DNA of 64,000 nucleotides from Nephrocerus scutellatus (GCA_947095585.1 OX352761.1:139530277-139594276), one strand, 5' to 3'; positions 48,691-58,939 are shown, numbered from the stretch's first letter. A program made the numbers and translations. The notes: a model not told the origin generated them from the letters alone.

Positions 48691-48825
48691 AAACTGCGAG
48701 GGTCTTTGGGGTTATTAATCCCAAAAGACCATCAAAGGACCTCCAAAAGACCCACAAAAGACCCTCGAAAGACTCTTCAAAAGACCTTCAAATGTCCCTC
48801 AAAAGACCCTCAAAAGACCATACCG
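48655..48825 (+). repeat. Degenerate array of an 11-12-mer (AAAAGACCCTC)
   Basis: Units aaaagaccctc / aaaagacccac / aaaagaccttc repeat about a dozen times, with one inverted stretch (gagggtctttgg) inside. Confidence 0.85.
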
Positions 48826-49023
48826 AATTTCATACAAATCGGTTGAGAAAGGACTTAGTTCCTAAAAATGTAACACAATAATGTGACAAATACTGTGATT
48901 CAAAATCGCAAAAAAAAATTATTTTTGATACCGTACTCATCCTCACCGCCGATAAAGTAGTTTCACTTACAAAACAAATTTATTGAAAGTATAGGACAGG
49001 GCAACGTCTGTCGGGTCAGCTAG
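48826..49023 (+). mobile_element. Helitron-like 3' end
   Basis: atttcatacaaatcggttga...ggacagggcaacgtctgtcg then ggtcagCTAG|T. CTRR|T end; the 11-mer array just upstream may be its internal microsatellite. Confidence 0.5.
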
Positions 49024-49139
49024 TTGCATGGATTGAGGATTATGGAATGGCATGAGTGACTGTAAAAATTGAAGAGGAATTACTCTACTCAACACGATTG
49101 CGAAGGTTTTGGCTTTTCTCATATTAGATCCGTATATCA

Positions 49140-50080
49140 TCAACTGTGAATAGTCTTCTGCTACGTGAACAAGCCGGATTTAGGCCTAATCGATCCTGGG
49201 TGGACCACATTTCCACACAGCTGATTATTATTGAACAGACTGTAGATTGGAGGTCACCGCTGTTTCTCTTGTTCGTGGATTTTGAGCGAGCTTTTGACGC
49301 TATATCCATCCCCGCTATTTGGCGAATGCACTGCAAAATTTAGGTGTACCGGAAACAATTGTGGATCTCATTCGTGAACTTTATAAAGATGCGGCTTGCA
49401 GTGTTCGCTTCAAAGACAAGCAAAGTGCCAATTGTTACATCACCAAAGGAGTTCGTCAAGGTTGCGTATTATCACCACTGCTGTTTTTGGTCGTCCTGGA
49501 TTGTGTAATGATGCAAACAAACATCGAAGCACCGAATGGAATACAATGGCGTCCATTTTAAAAGCTGAATGATCTTGATTACGCTGATGACATCTGCCTT
49601 ATGACACACACGATCACGTTTATGAAGTCAATAATGGAAAAATTGATCTCCAATGTAAGACGAGTCGGATTGAAAATCAACATAAGCAAAACTAAAATGA
49701 TGCGCATCGAAACTGGTATCATGACACCTCCGACGCTAAGCTTGGACGATCGAGAGATAACCATCGAGGACGTAGAAGAGTTTTGTTACCTTGGGAGTAT
49801 TATAACGAAGGATGGCCACACATATCACCAACTTAACAAAGTGTGGCGCTCTCGTAACATCTCGATACGCACAAAAATTCACATTTTCAACTCAAGTGTG
49901 AAATCAGTCCTTCTCTATGGTTGTGAGACCTGGCGAGTCACAGATTCTGCAACAAAAAGACTCCAATAAGTGTCTAAGAAGAGTGTGTTGCATATTCTGG
50001 CCTTACACGATATCAAACAACGACCTGCAACAACTAACAACTAATTAAACGACTAGCACAAGATCGACGAGGATGGAGGA
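49140..50080 (+). mobile_element. Non-LTR retrotransposon reverse transcriptase relic
   Basis: EQAGFRPNRSWVDHISTQL, LFVDFERAFDAISI, GVRQGCVLSPLLFLVVLD, LDYADDICL (catalytic), GLKINISKTKMM, FCYLGSIITKDG, SVLLYGCETWRVT and a worn CLRRV..FWPYTIS ending. One frameshift near 49320, one in-frame stop at 49559 and further stops; otherwise the best-preserved RT here. Confidence 0.93.
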
Positions 50081-50189
50081 AATATGTTTCTGCCATATGT
50101 TCCTAAGTGAGCAATATTTGCTTATTTTTATTGTAAAAAAAATAAATAAAAATGTTTATAATATAAATAAATAAATGTTAAGGAAAAAA

Positions 50190-50400
50190 AATGGGATCGC
50201 ATGCTGGCGTGCCACAAAGGTCATGCTTGTCGCCAACGCTCTTCTTGATATATATGGCCTGGTGTCTTCTACAAACCGAAACGTTTGCTGATAATAGTGA
50301 TAAAGAATGCAATTTAATGAATACGGCTATTCTCACGAACATTCAAGTCATTATTGATTGGGGCCGATCTAATAATGGTGCCCCTATTGCGTGATCTGAT
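50190..50400 (+). mobile_element. Jockey-like RT fragment
   Basis: HAGVPQRSCLSPTLFLIY, then a deleted FADNS (from FADDS), then ILTNIQVIIDWGRSN. Only RT motifs around the catalytic box remain. Confidence 0.75.
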
Positions 50401-50463
50401 TTACTTTAGATGTTAGGTTTTTTTTTTTGTATAATTCGCGCACGCTTCAAGGGGTTCGCACCC

Positions 50464-50990
50464 TTATAATGCTCGGCTATATGATTGGCACAGCGTGGGT
50501 GAGAGGAGGAGAAAAGAGGAGATGTCTATGAGCTTGTGTTTTGAATGCCTGTGGATCATAGTGATGTGGGAAGATAGAGCTTGGCAGAGCATTCCACATA
50601 CGTGTTGTACGGCTGAAGAACGAATCCCTGAATTTAACTGTACCTCCGAAGATGGGCTTGAGGGTAAACTGATGAGCATTTAGAGCGCCACGAGTATTGC
50701 GGTTGAATTCAAGGAGAGGTGGCATGCAGCTGGCTATTTCTCTTGAGCACCGCTGGTAGAAGAAGCGATAAAACAGTGACAAGCAAGAAACGTTCCTGCG
50801 GTGTTCAAGCGAATCTATTGATTTCGCTATATTTTCGTCACCGATAAGTTTTATCGCGCGGTTTTGTATTCTATCTAGCTGATGCAAAGTAGTCTTAGGC
50901 GCACCAGACCAGTTATGGCAATTGTTCTCAAGTTTTGGGCGAATAAAAGTTTGAAAGTTTTAAGTGTACTTCTTTGGAAGAAACATATTT
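50464..50990 (-). mobile_element. Jockey-like ORF2 C-terminus (family J)
   Basis: QLDRIQNRAIKLIGDENI, RRNVSCLSLFYRFFYQRCS, CMPPLLEFNRNTRGALNAH, FRDSFFSRTTRMWNALPSSI. The last 136 codons are open and end in PII-stop at 50477. Confidence 0.88.
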
Positions 50991-51749
50991 ACGAAATTTC
51001 AAAAAGAGCGAGCCAATGTTTGGGCTTCGTAGGACGTTGTAACTTCTACTTCACCCCCCTGAATAAGATTACATAATATGTATGGGGTGGGGCGCATTAT
51101 CTTGATAGAGTTCAGAATGTATTATATGTTTCATTATTCGTAAATGGGATTCGTACAGCGTTTTTGAAGCATCGATTGAAGCCACCAAACCAAAAGGATT
51201 GTCAGCGAATTCTGAAGAGCCGCGATGATGCTCCTTTAATGCTATGCACTCGTCCCAACTATATATGACTTTTGAATGCTCTAGGATGGTTTCTTTTTTA
51301 CGTAATTTCGATATTACGTCTGAGAGAAGCAACTAAAAGCTACAAGAACAAGCGAAACTTTATACTCAAAAATAAAAAAAATTAACCAAGTGATTTCGAT
51401 TTATTTATACTTTATGTTTAACGTATAAAACAAAAATATTAGGTAATAAAATGACAAAGTGAATTACAAGAATTACAAGGTTGATGCTTGCAAATTGTGA
51501 TTTTGTAACACAATGTACAAACTTTTAATTAATTAATTCTGTTCTCGTATTATACATTTAATTGAGATTAGACTGAAACTTAGCAAGTATACGTTATAAG
51601 AAACATGAAATGCCGAGAAGATTCATTCTTTAAGATACGGACACTAAAGTATTATTTACAAGTAAGCTGCTGTATTAAAATAATTTACAAATGGGGAAAT
51701 GTACAAATGAATAAATGGTTGGCACTGATGGCGCATGTCCAATGTGCTC
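50991..51749. other. 3' flank of the thyroglobulin-domain gene; no other gene
   Basis: AT-rich; likely includes the 3' UTR of the minus-strand gene. Confidence 0.5.
51400..51405 (-). terminator. Candidate poly(A) signal of the thyroglobulin-domain gene
   Basis: TTTATT on the plus strand (AATAAA on the gene strand), about 350 bp past the stop codon, in otherwise featureless AT-rich DNA. Confidence 0.3.
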
Positions 51750-51751
51750 GA

Positions 51752-53103
51752 TTACTTGTTCGTCGCGGCCTGGCCCGGCTTTGGGGGCTTGAAGCTGTCG
51801 TGTTCGTTGGCAGCACTAAGAACGAAAATGGGCGATGTATAGTCGACGATTTTGTCCCCGCTGCCGATGATTTTGTTGTGTGGGTAGTTCGAGGACGACA
51901 GCGGCGTCGTGTAGCCGAAACTCTGGATGATCTTTCGCTTGCCTCGCTTTAACATGATGAAGACGACGAAGATGCTTACGAGGAAGGCCGACGAGGTGGC
52001 CAATATAAAGAGTACAATTTGAATGGTGCTCTCTGCGGTCGTCGAGGCTTGGGCTACTGGAGGCAGTGCACTGCGATGGATGAAATGTGATCGGGTTATG
52101 TCAGGCTTGTAGTGGCCATCGCCTAGCATAAGCTTGTTGTGCGTGATGGCTTCTTCAATGGCGAATGCCAAGTCGATCTTTTGTTCGTTGTGCAGCTCGA
52201 AGCGAACGATGGCACTGCCGTCGAAATTTTCCTGTACCCGTAGATTCTCCAGTGAATTGCCCAGCAACTGATGGAGTTCCGTTCTGATGGTGTCGTAGAG
52301 ATTGCGTACCATTTTCCCTGTTTGGTTTTGCATGTGCAGCTCAATGGCGACCGATCCGATTGGGGTGTGTTCGCACTTTTTTGTGCCGAAGCGGAAGATG
52401 GTCGTTGAGGGAAGTTGATTGCCGGCCGCATCGACGCACCAACATTGTTTACCGTTACACTGCATGGGTTGGAAGGCACCACTTTCGTCACACAATACTG
52501 GGAATGAAGCCGTGGCACCGAGAGCGCGACATCTAGTTGCCGTCTGGGGTAGTTCCCTGATGCTCTCCACGGACAGCTTCGAGTCTAGAATTGAGTTGGT
52601 CAATTCGAAAATACGCTCCGTGACGGTTGTACTTTCTGTAGGATTGATTTCTGTCCATTCTTCTTCGTGGTGGTCTGATGCCTTCTCAACAAAATTGTCT
52701 ACATCGACAAGCATTGTCATCTGCCTGATGAGATCTTCCATGAGGGGATCAGTGTCTTCGACGTAAATTCGCCTCCTTGCTTGGCGGCTGTTGCATACAG
52801 GTTCAGAGTCTCGTGTTAGGGTGCCTTTAAGAGGAGCACCTTTCTTGTCGGCGCACCAACAAACACCGTAGGGGGAGCTACCTGGCATTGTCATCTCGGG
52901 AGCTGTGCTAGCAAATGCCCCGCTCATACCTTCGTCGCTGCTTAGATTAGGCTGTTGTGGTAAGGATTGTTTGCCTAAACACTGTACGGGGCTCCAATGA
53001 CCGGTAATTGGATCGCATCTTGGTTGGAACCACGCAGTTTCCAACCCGGAGCGTTGAGCTGCCAGACTGTTCTTCAGTTTGAGTCGTTCGCATTGAGTCA
53101 AAA
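51752..53103 (-). CDS. Exon 7: two Tg1 domains, membrane-proximal region, TM helix, cytoplasmic tail, stop
   Basis: Acceptor ttctttcag. Tg1 number 5 has about 30 extra residues between VQC and VCWCADKKG, and is followed by the dibasic run RQARRR. Tg1 number 6 is compact (QCWCVDAAG). A cysteine-free stretch of about 80 residues resembles a SEA-type membrane-proximal module. Then a 24-residue hydrophobic helix (IQIVLFILATSSAFLVSIF...), KRGKRK, and a tail with FGYTTP and VDYTSP tyrosine motifs. Confidence 0.93.
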
Positions 53104-56100
53104 CTGAAAGAATCATAAAATGAAGCATTCACGGTTTTTTCAAATTTCACTAGTCCTTACCTGGGCAGACCGAGTTACAGGCAAGTTCATTGTGGAATAA
53201 GTTCTTTGTCTGACAAATGCTCTCATCCGAGTCAATGGTCACCGCAACGCACTTGTTCGCCTTCGGATTGAATCGGTATCGAGTGGAGTTGTTTTCAGAA
53301 GTAGCTTTGGCAAGGCAAACTTTATCCATGGACTCGAAGCAAACATCTCCTAGAAACATGAGATACATACAAACAACAATTTTTAATGCAATTTTTGAGG
53401 GATCTTTTTGGCGTTGCATACTCACTTGTCTTGGTACAGCAAACTCCACGATGGGATACCGGGTTCAGTTGGCATGTGTGCGTCGTCGGACAGATTTCAT
53501 TTTCATTGTGTGGACCGCAACTCACCTCCAAGTCACCCTGCTTTAGTGGATTACCTTCTGGGCAGACGGTCTCCCGTCTGGGTACACAGATCGGCATTTT
53601 GGGACAGGGAATGTCTATGCACTCGACGTTGATCAGTTGGCAGTCTTCATCACTGGAGCACGCAATTTCGTCACAGAAATTGCGACACTCACAGGTGGGG
53701 CAACCCTTAGAATCGACTTTGTGGCCATTTTCACAAGAAGTCGCTCCGCATTTTTGCGGTGAGCACGCAAAAGCTGAGTTAATTTTACAAATGGGCGATT
53801 GTCCTTTTACACGTGTTCCACTGACCTCATGTCCTTGTTGGTCGACACACCAACAACTGTTGTCTGGACCGCATTGTACCTCATTCCACTTTCCCGTCTC
53901 AATTTCGCACTGTGCAATGTACATCTGTTTTGCAGGGACGCCTAGCTCAGAGGATTGATGCATTTGGATTGCCTGCAAATGCTGACAAGCAGTCTTCATT
54001 TGCGGCTGCACACATTGGGTTCCACAACCGTTGGAACAGCAGCGTTTTGCTCCTTCGCAATGCGAGTCTGTGCGGCATTCATAGGAGCAGGAGTTTGCGT
54101 CGACGTTAGCGGGACCAGGAGGCACAAGGAAGGGACACTGGCCAGGTTTACGGGGCAAGCACGCAGGCACAGGTGGGCAGTATTCCTCATCACAGGATAC
54201 ATCCACGATCCGACATTCCCTGCCGTCTCCGCATGTTACCCCATCGCAAGGGTCACGACATTGGCAGGCAGGACAACGACTCTCGGTGTCCAGGTTGAAA
54301 CCATATTCACAACCCATGCGACAAGTCAAGTCAAGACAATCGATAGAGTCTCGCAGAGCTTTGCACGACTCATCGGTAACATTAAATCCACGCGACTGAG
54401 GAATCTCCGTTCCAAAACTGTCCACACACCAGCACTGCTCAACTTCGATTTCTATGAGCTCATTATCGTTTGTAGGGCTCTTCGTGGCAGCCGACACCTT
54501 CTTTACGTCTGTCCCGAAAAGCTGCCCAAGACCTTGATGCTTGTCCGCTCCCATATCGATAACCTTAGCACTGCGGCCCATTGCTGGAGCGGTGGCTACT
54601 TGTACCTTTAAATTGCTGTCGTCGACTCGGAAAAGTTTCAAACTCTCCACGTCTCGCTTAGAGCGGGCGCCTAATAACATTCTCATTTTGCGAATGGTGT
54701 TCTCCTCGAGGATCTTTCGCTGTTCGGCACGCGTGACTTTGATCATCTTCAAGGTGCATTGACGGTCGCGGTAGCTACCGTCCTCGGTACATTTGGGCGA
54801 AGGAATTGCAAGTTGCATTCCAGCTTCTGTGCCTTCCATGCGTTCGGAGAAATCTCGCAGATATTCGCACACTACAAGGCCGAAAAAAACACTGTCATCA
54901 AGCTAATGGCAACTCAGTATAAGAGGTACACTTACTTGTTTGCTGCCGCGGCGGCTCCGCCTGTACTTCAACCTGAATCGTCTCCTCCGGTAACGGGCAG
55001 CAAACACTCTTACTCTGCCTGTGAAGCTTGATGCATTTGTATTGTAACGGGCATATAATGCGATTTGACATGGACCGACCGTTTTTGATTTCCTCTTCTG
55101 GCTCAAAAAAGGCAGTTGGTTGGAAAGCACGCGATTGGCGTTCTAAAATGGAAGAAAGAAAGGTGTGTAGTTGCAGGAGTTTGAATTTTGAAAGTTGTCT
55201 ATAGCTTGTAGTTTGTAGTGTGTACTTTGTAGTTTCTAGTTTGTAGTTGATAGTTTATAGTTTGAAGTTGGTAGTGTGTAGTTTGTAGTTTGTAATTTGT
55301 AGTTTATATTTTCTGGTTGGTTGTTTTTGTATTTCTGTTCTGTTCTGTTCGTATTTTTTGTTTGTAGTTAATAGTTTGAAGGTTGTTCTTTTTTTATTTT
55401 GTAGTTTGTTGTTTGAAGTTTTAAGTTTGTAGTTTGTAATGTGTACTTTGTAGTTTTAGTTTAGTTTTCTGTGGTTTTTATTATGAATTAAAATATGGCT
55501 TCTAGTCCCATGGAACTCACCTTCAACGCAGTAGGACACCTCGCCGGTCACATTATCAGCTAGCGGCGTTCCAATGTCACATGGATTGGAATAGACTAAA
55601 TCGGGTTTGCATACCGGCCACGAGGCGCACAAGGCCGATCCAGACTCACAGAGTGGGTCTGTGGCAACCTCGCAATGGGATCCCATGTCACACTTGAAAC
55701 CTTCGCACGGTTCCGAACATTCGCATGTAGGACATCCATTATGATCGTTCTGCAAGGAAACGAGTGTAAAAGTAGAATTTTGACGCAATGCTTTTACGAT
55801 GACCGCCATGCCCACACTAACCTTGAATCCATATTCGCAGACAGCGGCACAAATATTTGTATCACACTTATCCATGTTGAAGCTGCGACCCAATGATCGG
55901 CTGACCATGTTCTCCCATCCCTCGCAATCCACATTATTGGCAGCCCCCATTGAGCCCTTTATCTTGTGTCCTGTTCGTGGGTCGACACACCAGCAAACCA
56001 AACCGTTGCGAGAACATTGCTTCGGGCTGAACATACCACCGGGTCCATTGCAATCGGGCACGTAACCCCGTCCTTCGCGCTCATTGATGGCCAAAATGTC

Positions 56101-57361
56101 CGACAAAGTCTTCGCCTGATGGCATGTCGTCACATTGTATGGTTGCTGGCAGTTAAATTGGCAACCCTTAGTAAAGCAGCACTTCTCCATGAGCTGGCAT
56201 TCAAGGTCATGAGAACAGGGTGATCCGCACATGTATCCAGTGCTCTCAGTGTATGTGGTTTTATCTGCCTTGGGACAAACTCCGGGTTTGTGGAACTTCA
56301 AGGCACTTGGACAGCAGACCCCATAGTCATTGCCGGACTCTACAATGCACTGGTATAGTGGAGGACAATTCGGTTTGCCAGGATCGTATCCGCACAAGAA
56401 TGGACGCACACTCCCCTCGATGGACAAGGGCATACCTGCCGCACAGTAATTTCCAATCGATCGCGCCTTCTTGCATGTTGGCACTGGAGGACACGGTTCA
56501 GTTTTACATTTCACCTCTTGTTGTTGGCAAGTTTGTCCATTGGGACATTCAATGCCATCACACGGATCCCGACACCGACATATGGCACATCCAGACTCTG
56601 CATCCCGTACAAATCCCGATGGGCAGAACATCCTGCAGTGCGAAGCAGGACAGCTGGCTGGCTCAGAGCAGTTTACAGCGTTTCGTGTCTTGTTGAAAGT
56701 TCCAGGAATCTCAACCCCATACTCATCGACACACCAACAGTTTTGGCCAAATTCATCATTGGCACATTGAATCTGTTCAAAGTCGCCCAACTTATTGCAG
56801 CGTGGCACGCGTACATTTCGCCCTGTGTCGGCGACGTGCAAGGCTTTCGAACGTCGCGACTCTGCACGTCTCAAGTGTTGGCAAGCGGTTAGATCATCTG
56901 AAAATTAAAACAAAAAAACCAATAAGTAGGCAACTCCTGCAATAAGCCATTTGCAACTGGCGACAGTTCAAAGATCTCTCCGTCCAAGTACCAGACTTAT
57001 TGTTGTCCATACAATATACTCGCGTAAATCAACAAGTTTCACTTTCTAAAACGTGACAGAATTATTGTTCGACAGCTAACGGCAGTAAGACCACCACCAC
57101 TCTACCAACAACGACAGACCAACTTGAGTCGTTGGTTGTTTGTCAATCAGAGTCAGAGCGATCGCAGCGTTGCGGCAAAGTTGTTGTAAGTTGGACATTT
57201 GAAATTCGGTACGTGAGACATTTAACAGCACTTGACGAGTTTATTGACGACAGCGATGTAATGAATGAGTTGGTAACTGGTTTACCTGGCATCTGACAAA
57301 ATTGTTTGTAGCTGGTGCTAATAGCAATCTTCAAAATTGTGGTTACTTTCGCAAAAGACAT
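51752..57361 (-). CDS. Modular membrane protein: thyroglobulin-1 x6, antistasin-like x4, WAP x2, lustrin x3, Kunitz-like, TM (seven-exon gene)
   Basis: Model read from splice sites: exons 57361-57286, 56897-55822, 55749-55521, 55142-54936, 54871-53426, 53349-53161 and 53103-51752. All junctions are GT-AG and stay in frame, giving 1524 aa. Domain order with rough residues: Tg1 31-102; antistasin 108-167; lustrin 176-222; WAP 230-277; Tg1 284-350; antistasin 370-435; lustrin 440-510; Tg1 531-699; antistasin 708-770; WAP 774-820; Tg1 824-891; antistasin 899-960; lustrin 966-1009; Kunitz-like 1013-1074; Tg1 1079-1178; Tg1 1266-1318; a SEA-like, cysteine-free stretch 1324-1405; TM about 1435-1459; basic stop-transfer KRGKRK; 65-aa tail. 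Tg1, antistasin, WAP and Kunitz folds commonly inhibit proteases, so an anchored inhibitor or adhesion role is inferred. No enzyme motif was seen. It probably matches the Drosophila CG5639 type, from memory and unverified. The first exon is the weakest part. Confidence 0.88.
53161..53349 (-). CDS. Exon 6: Kunitz-like domain
   Basis: One exon holding one module, phase 1 on both sides. Six cysteines with spacing 7-21-11-11-3, and TRYRFNPKANKC resembles the Kunitz RYxYN...C segment. The usual GC.GN part is altered, so inhibitory function is uncertain. Confidence 0.85.
53426..54871 (-). CDS. Exon 5: expanded Tg1, antistasin, WAP, Tg1, antistasin, lustrin
   Basis: Largest exon, 481 whole codons. 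The first Tg1 has about 100 extra residues between its second conserved cysteine (RQC) and QCWCVDSFG; the insert carries RSKR at residues 599-602. Then come antistasin (CDGVTCGDGREC), WAP (HCEGAKRCCSNGCGTQC), an ordinary Tg1 (SCWCVDQQG), antistasin and a lustrin module ending GVCCT. Donor ACAA|gtgagt. Confidence 0.93.
54936..55142 (-). CDS. Exon 4: rest of lustrin 2 and linker
   Basis: Too short to stand out as a frame of its own; found by splice logic. Acceptor ccattttag, donor ACAA|gtaagt. It encodes a linker, then CPLQYKC and SVCCP, the same spacing as the other two lustrin modules. Phase 1 at both ends. Confidence 0.85.
55200..55455. repeat. Degenerate heptamer array (GTAGTTT)n in intron 3
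   Basis: About 250 bp of repeated gtagttt/gtagttg/gtagtgt units in plus orientation, inside the 378-bp intron 3 of the Tg1 gene. Simple-sequence expansion; no function inferred. Confidence 0.85.
55521..55749 (-). CDS. Exon 3: rest of antistasin 2, start of lustrin 2
   Basis: Begins NDHNGCPTCEC, which completes the antistasin C-x-x-GF-...-GCPxCxC pattern across the junction. It continues with CEGFKCDMGSHC and the NPCDIGTPL start of a lustrin module, and ends GAAG|gtgagt in phase 1. Confidence 0.88.
55750..55821 (-). other. 72-nt intron without stop codons (intron 2)
   Basis: Bounded by AAG|gttagt and ttccttgcag|AAC, phase 0, exactly 24 codons and open in frame. Removing it restores the antistasin cysteine spacing (GFK-NDHNGCPTC), so it is best read as an intron. 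Confidence 0.85.
55822..56897 (-). CDS. Exon 2: Tg1, antistasin, lustrin, WAP, Tg1 and start of antistasin 2
   Basis: Acceptor attttcag precedes ATGATCTAACC; the donor is AAG|gttagt. It encodes two Tg1 domains with the NCWCVDEYG and VCWCVDPRTG cores, an antistasin region with CDGIECPNGQTC and CPPVPTC, a lustrin-type module ending GVCCP, and a WAP core (ECQLMEKCCFTKGCQFNC). The exon ends in the middle of the second antistasin module, after CEYGFK. Confidence 0.9.
57286..57361 (-). CDS. Candidate first coding exon of the thyroglobulin-domain gene
   Basis: ATG in an AAAA context opens a 25-codon frame with a short hydrophobic run (VTTILKIAIS) and stops at a GTAAAC donor in phase 1. That phase joins exactly to the phase-1 acceptor before the first Tg1 domain. 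The signal peptide is weak for a cell-surface protein, so a different upstream exon carrying a better signal is possible. Confidence 0.45.
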
Positions 57362-58316
57362 TTTTTATGACCGCATCTATTACCAGTTCAATAATATTGA
57401 TCGCTCGTTAAGGTTCAAAAATGTAAAAAATGATCAATGTCTTGGACATTGGGATAGCTATTTGGTGTAAAGTAAGCTACTATCCTGTGCGGTGAACGAA
57501 ATTTAAAAGAAAATACCTACCTATATTATTTTCAACCTGAATGCAAATACATTGAATAGATTCCTATTGTGTCTCACGAAACTCAGAACAAAATTTTAAA
57601 TTCTGATACTTGCACTATACACAGAGAAAAATCGGGAAGCGATTGTGAACAAATTTACTACATCGTGTCATTAGGGTATTTTTTACGCACAACTCAATGA
57701 GTTGGCTTTGTTATGCAATATGAGTAGTAGACGGCCACGGCATGATTGTTACCACATGTCACGCAAGTGGGTACCACATGTGGTTTACATTACGCACATA
57801 AGCCGCTTTCGTTCCGCATAGCTAACAACACTACACCATTACAACATTACACACATGCTGTTTTTTAATGTATGTGAAGTGTTCGCGTTAGTTAAAACCC
57901 GTAAAATGTAGCCTGCTTGCTTTGATTGTTCATACATTGAGGGTTACTGTTTGGTGTTTTAGATGCATATATCCTCAAAGACATAAAATATGGGATCGGT
58001 GTCCCATTCCACCCGAATGGTCACTTGGTCACTCGTTGAGAAACTACTGGGTACTTTTAAGTATGCTCAATTAGAGCTACTTTTTCGAGGTTATTCATGT
58101 AACTTCTCATATTGGACTGATGTAAATAAGATTCAATACGAAATACGAAGAGTAATTTTTATGGGAATACCGAAATGTTTCCTTTTACATTTATTAGACT
58201 TAAAATATCACCTAAAAGTGATATTATTCTAATTGATTGCAGGACTTAGGAATGAGTAATTTTTTTCCGCTGTAGATCCGTCATAATAATTTTTAAAATT
58301 AAATAAATGATTGTGT
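57362..58316. other. Upstream flank of the thyroglobulin-domain gene
   Basis: Would hold its 5' UTR and promoter if exon 1 is right. No TATA box stands out. Confidence 0.4.
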
Positions 58317-58330
58317 ATTGTTCTTCAGTA

Positions 58331-58631
58331 GTGGGCACCGTGGTTCAGTGGTAATGCATATGGCTGCTGCGCAGGAGGTTCAGGTTCGAATCCCAGCAAA
58401 CACCAAAAGTATTTTTCACGGTGTCCCACCTCTCGCGAATGGGTGACAAACGTTCCGAGAGTAATTTAATACTAATACCTTGTCACGGAAAGCTTCTCAA
58501 TTCGCCGTTCGGATCCGGCCTTAAATTGTAGGTCCCTTCCATTTGTGTCCAAAAATTAACATGTGCAGCACAAATGGATGGTCGCGAGAAGTTAGGCCTT
58601 GGCCTCTGTCGCGCCAAATATTATTATTATT
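58331..58631 (+). mobile_element. tRNA-derived SINE, full length, with target-site duplication
   Basis: Head gtgggcaccgtggttcagtg (A box TGGttcAGtGG) and ggttcgaatcc (B box), a 200-bp body with aaaagtatttttcacggtgt, gtaggtcccttccatttgtg and ggtcgcgagaagttaggcct, and an (ATT)n tail. ATTGTTCTTCAGTA flanks it exactly at 58317-58330 and 58632-58645. Confidence 0.92.
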
Positions 58632-58784
58632 ATTGTTCTTCAGTATCCTTAGTATTACTGTTTCAACTCAAAAGTATGTAGAATTATTCCGTTATTTTCT
58701 TCATAATAAAGTGTTTAGTTCTTCACGGTATTAAAAAAATGTTCAAGTCTGGGTAAGTCATCTTTTATAAATTAAAGCAGAAGA

Positions 58785-58905
58785 TAGTAAAGCGAGCTTC
58801 TCAGCTCGCCATATGGATAGTTGTTATTCAGTCTAAACACAGAATTATCTTAAAATCCCAATAGTAACCATTTAATTCACAAAATTTGTAACAATTTTTT
58901 TGGGG
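58785..58905 (+). repeat. Dispersed 120-bp repeat, copy 2
   Basis: Matches 20517-20642: gcttctcagctcgccatatg..gatagtt..tattcagtctaaacac. Confidence 0.8.
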
Positions 58906-58939
58906 GCCTCACGCGACACGCACCACACGCGTCAAAATT

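Noticed and set aside
53386..56892. Long plus-strand frames across the thyroglobulin-domain gene
   Set aside because: They are antisense shadows of the coding exons, created by biased codon use.
58331..58402. Possible tRNA gene with A and B boxes
   Set aside because: The acceptor arms do not pair and the same 3' body recurs at other sites; it is the head of a SINE.
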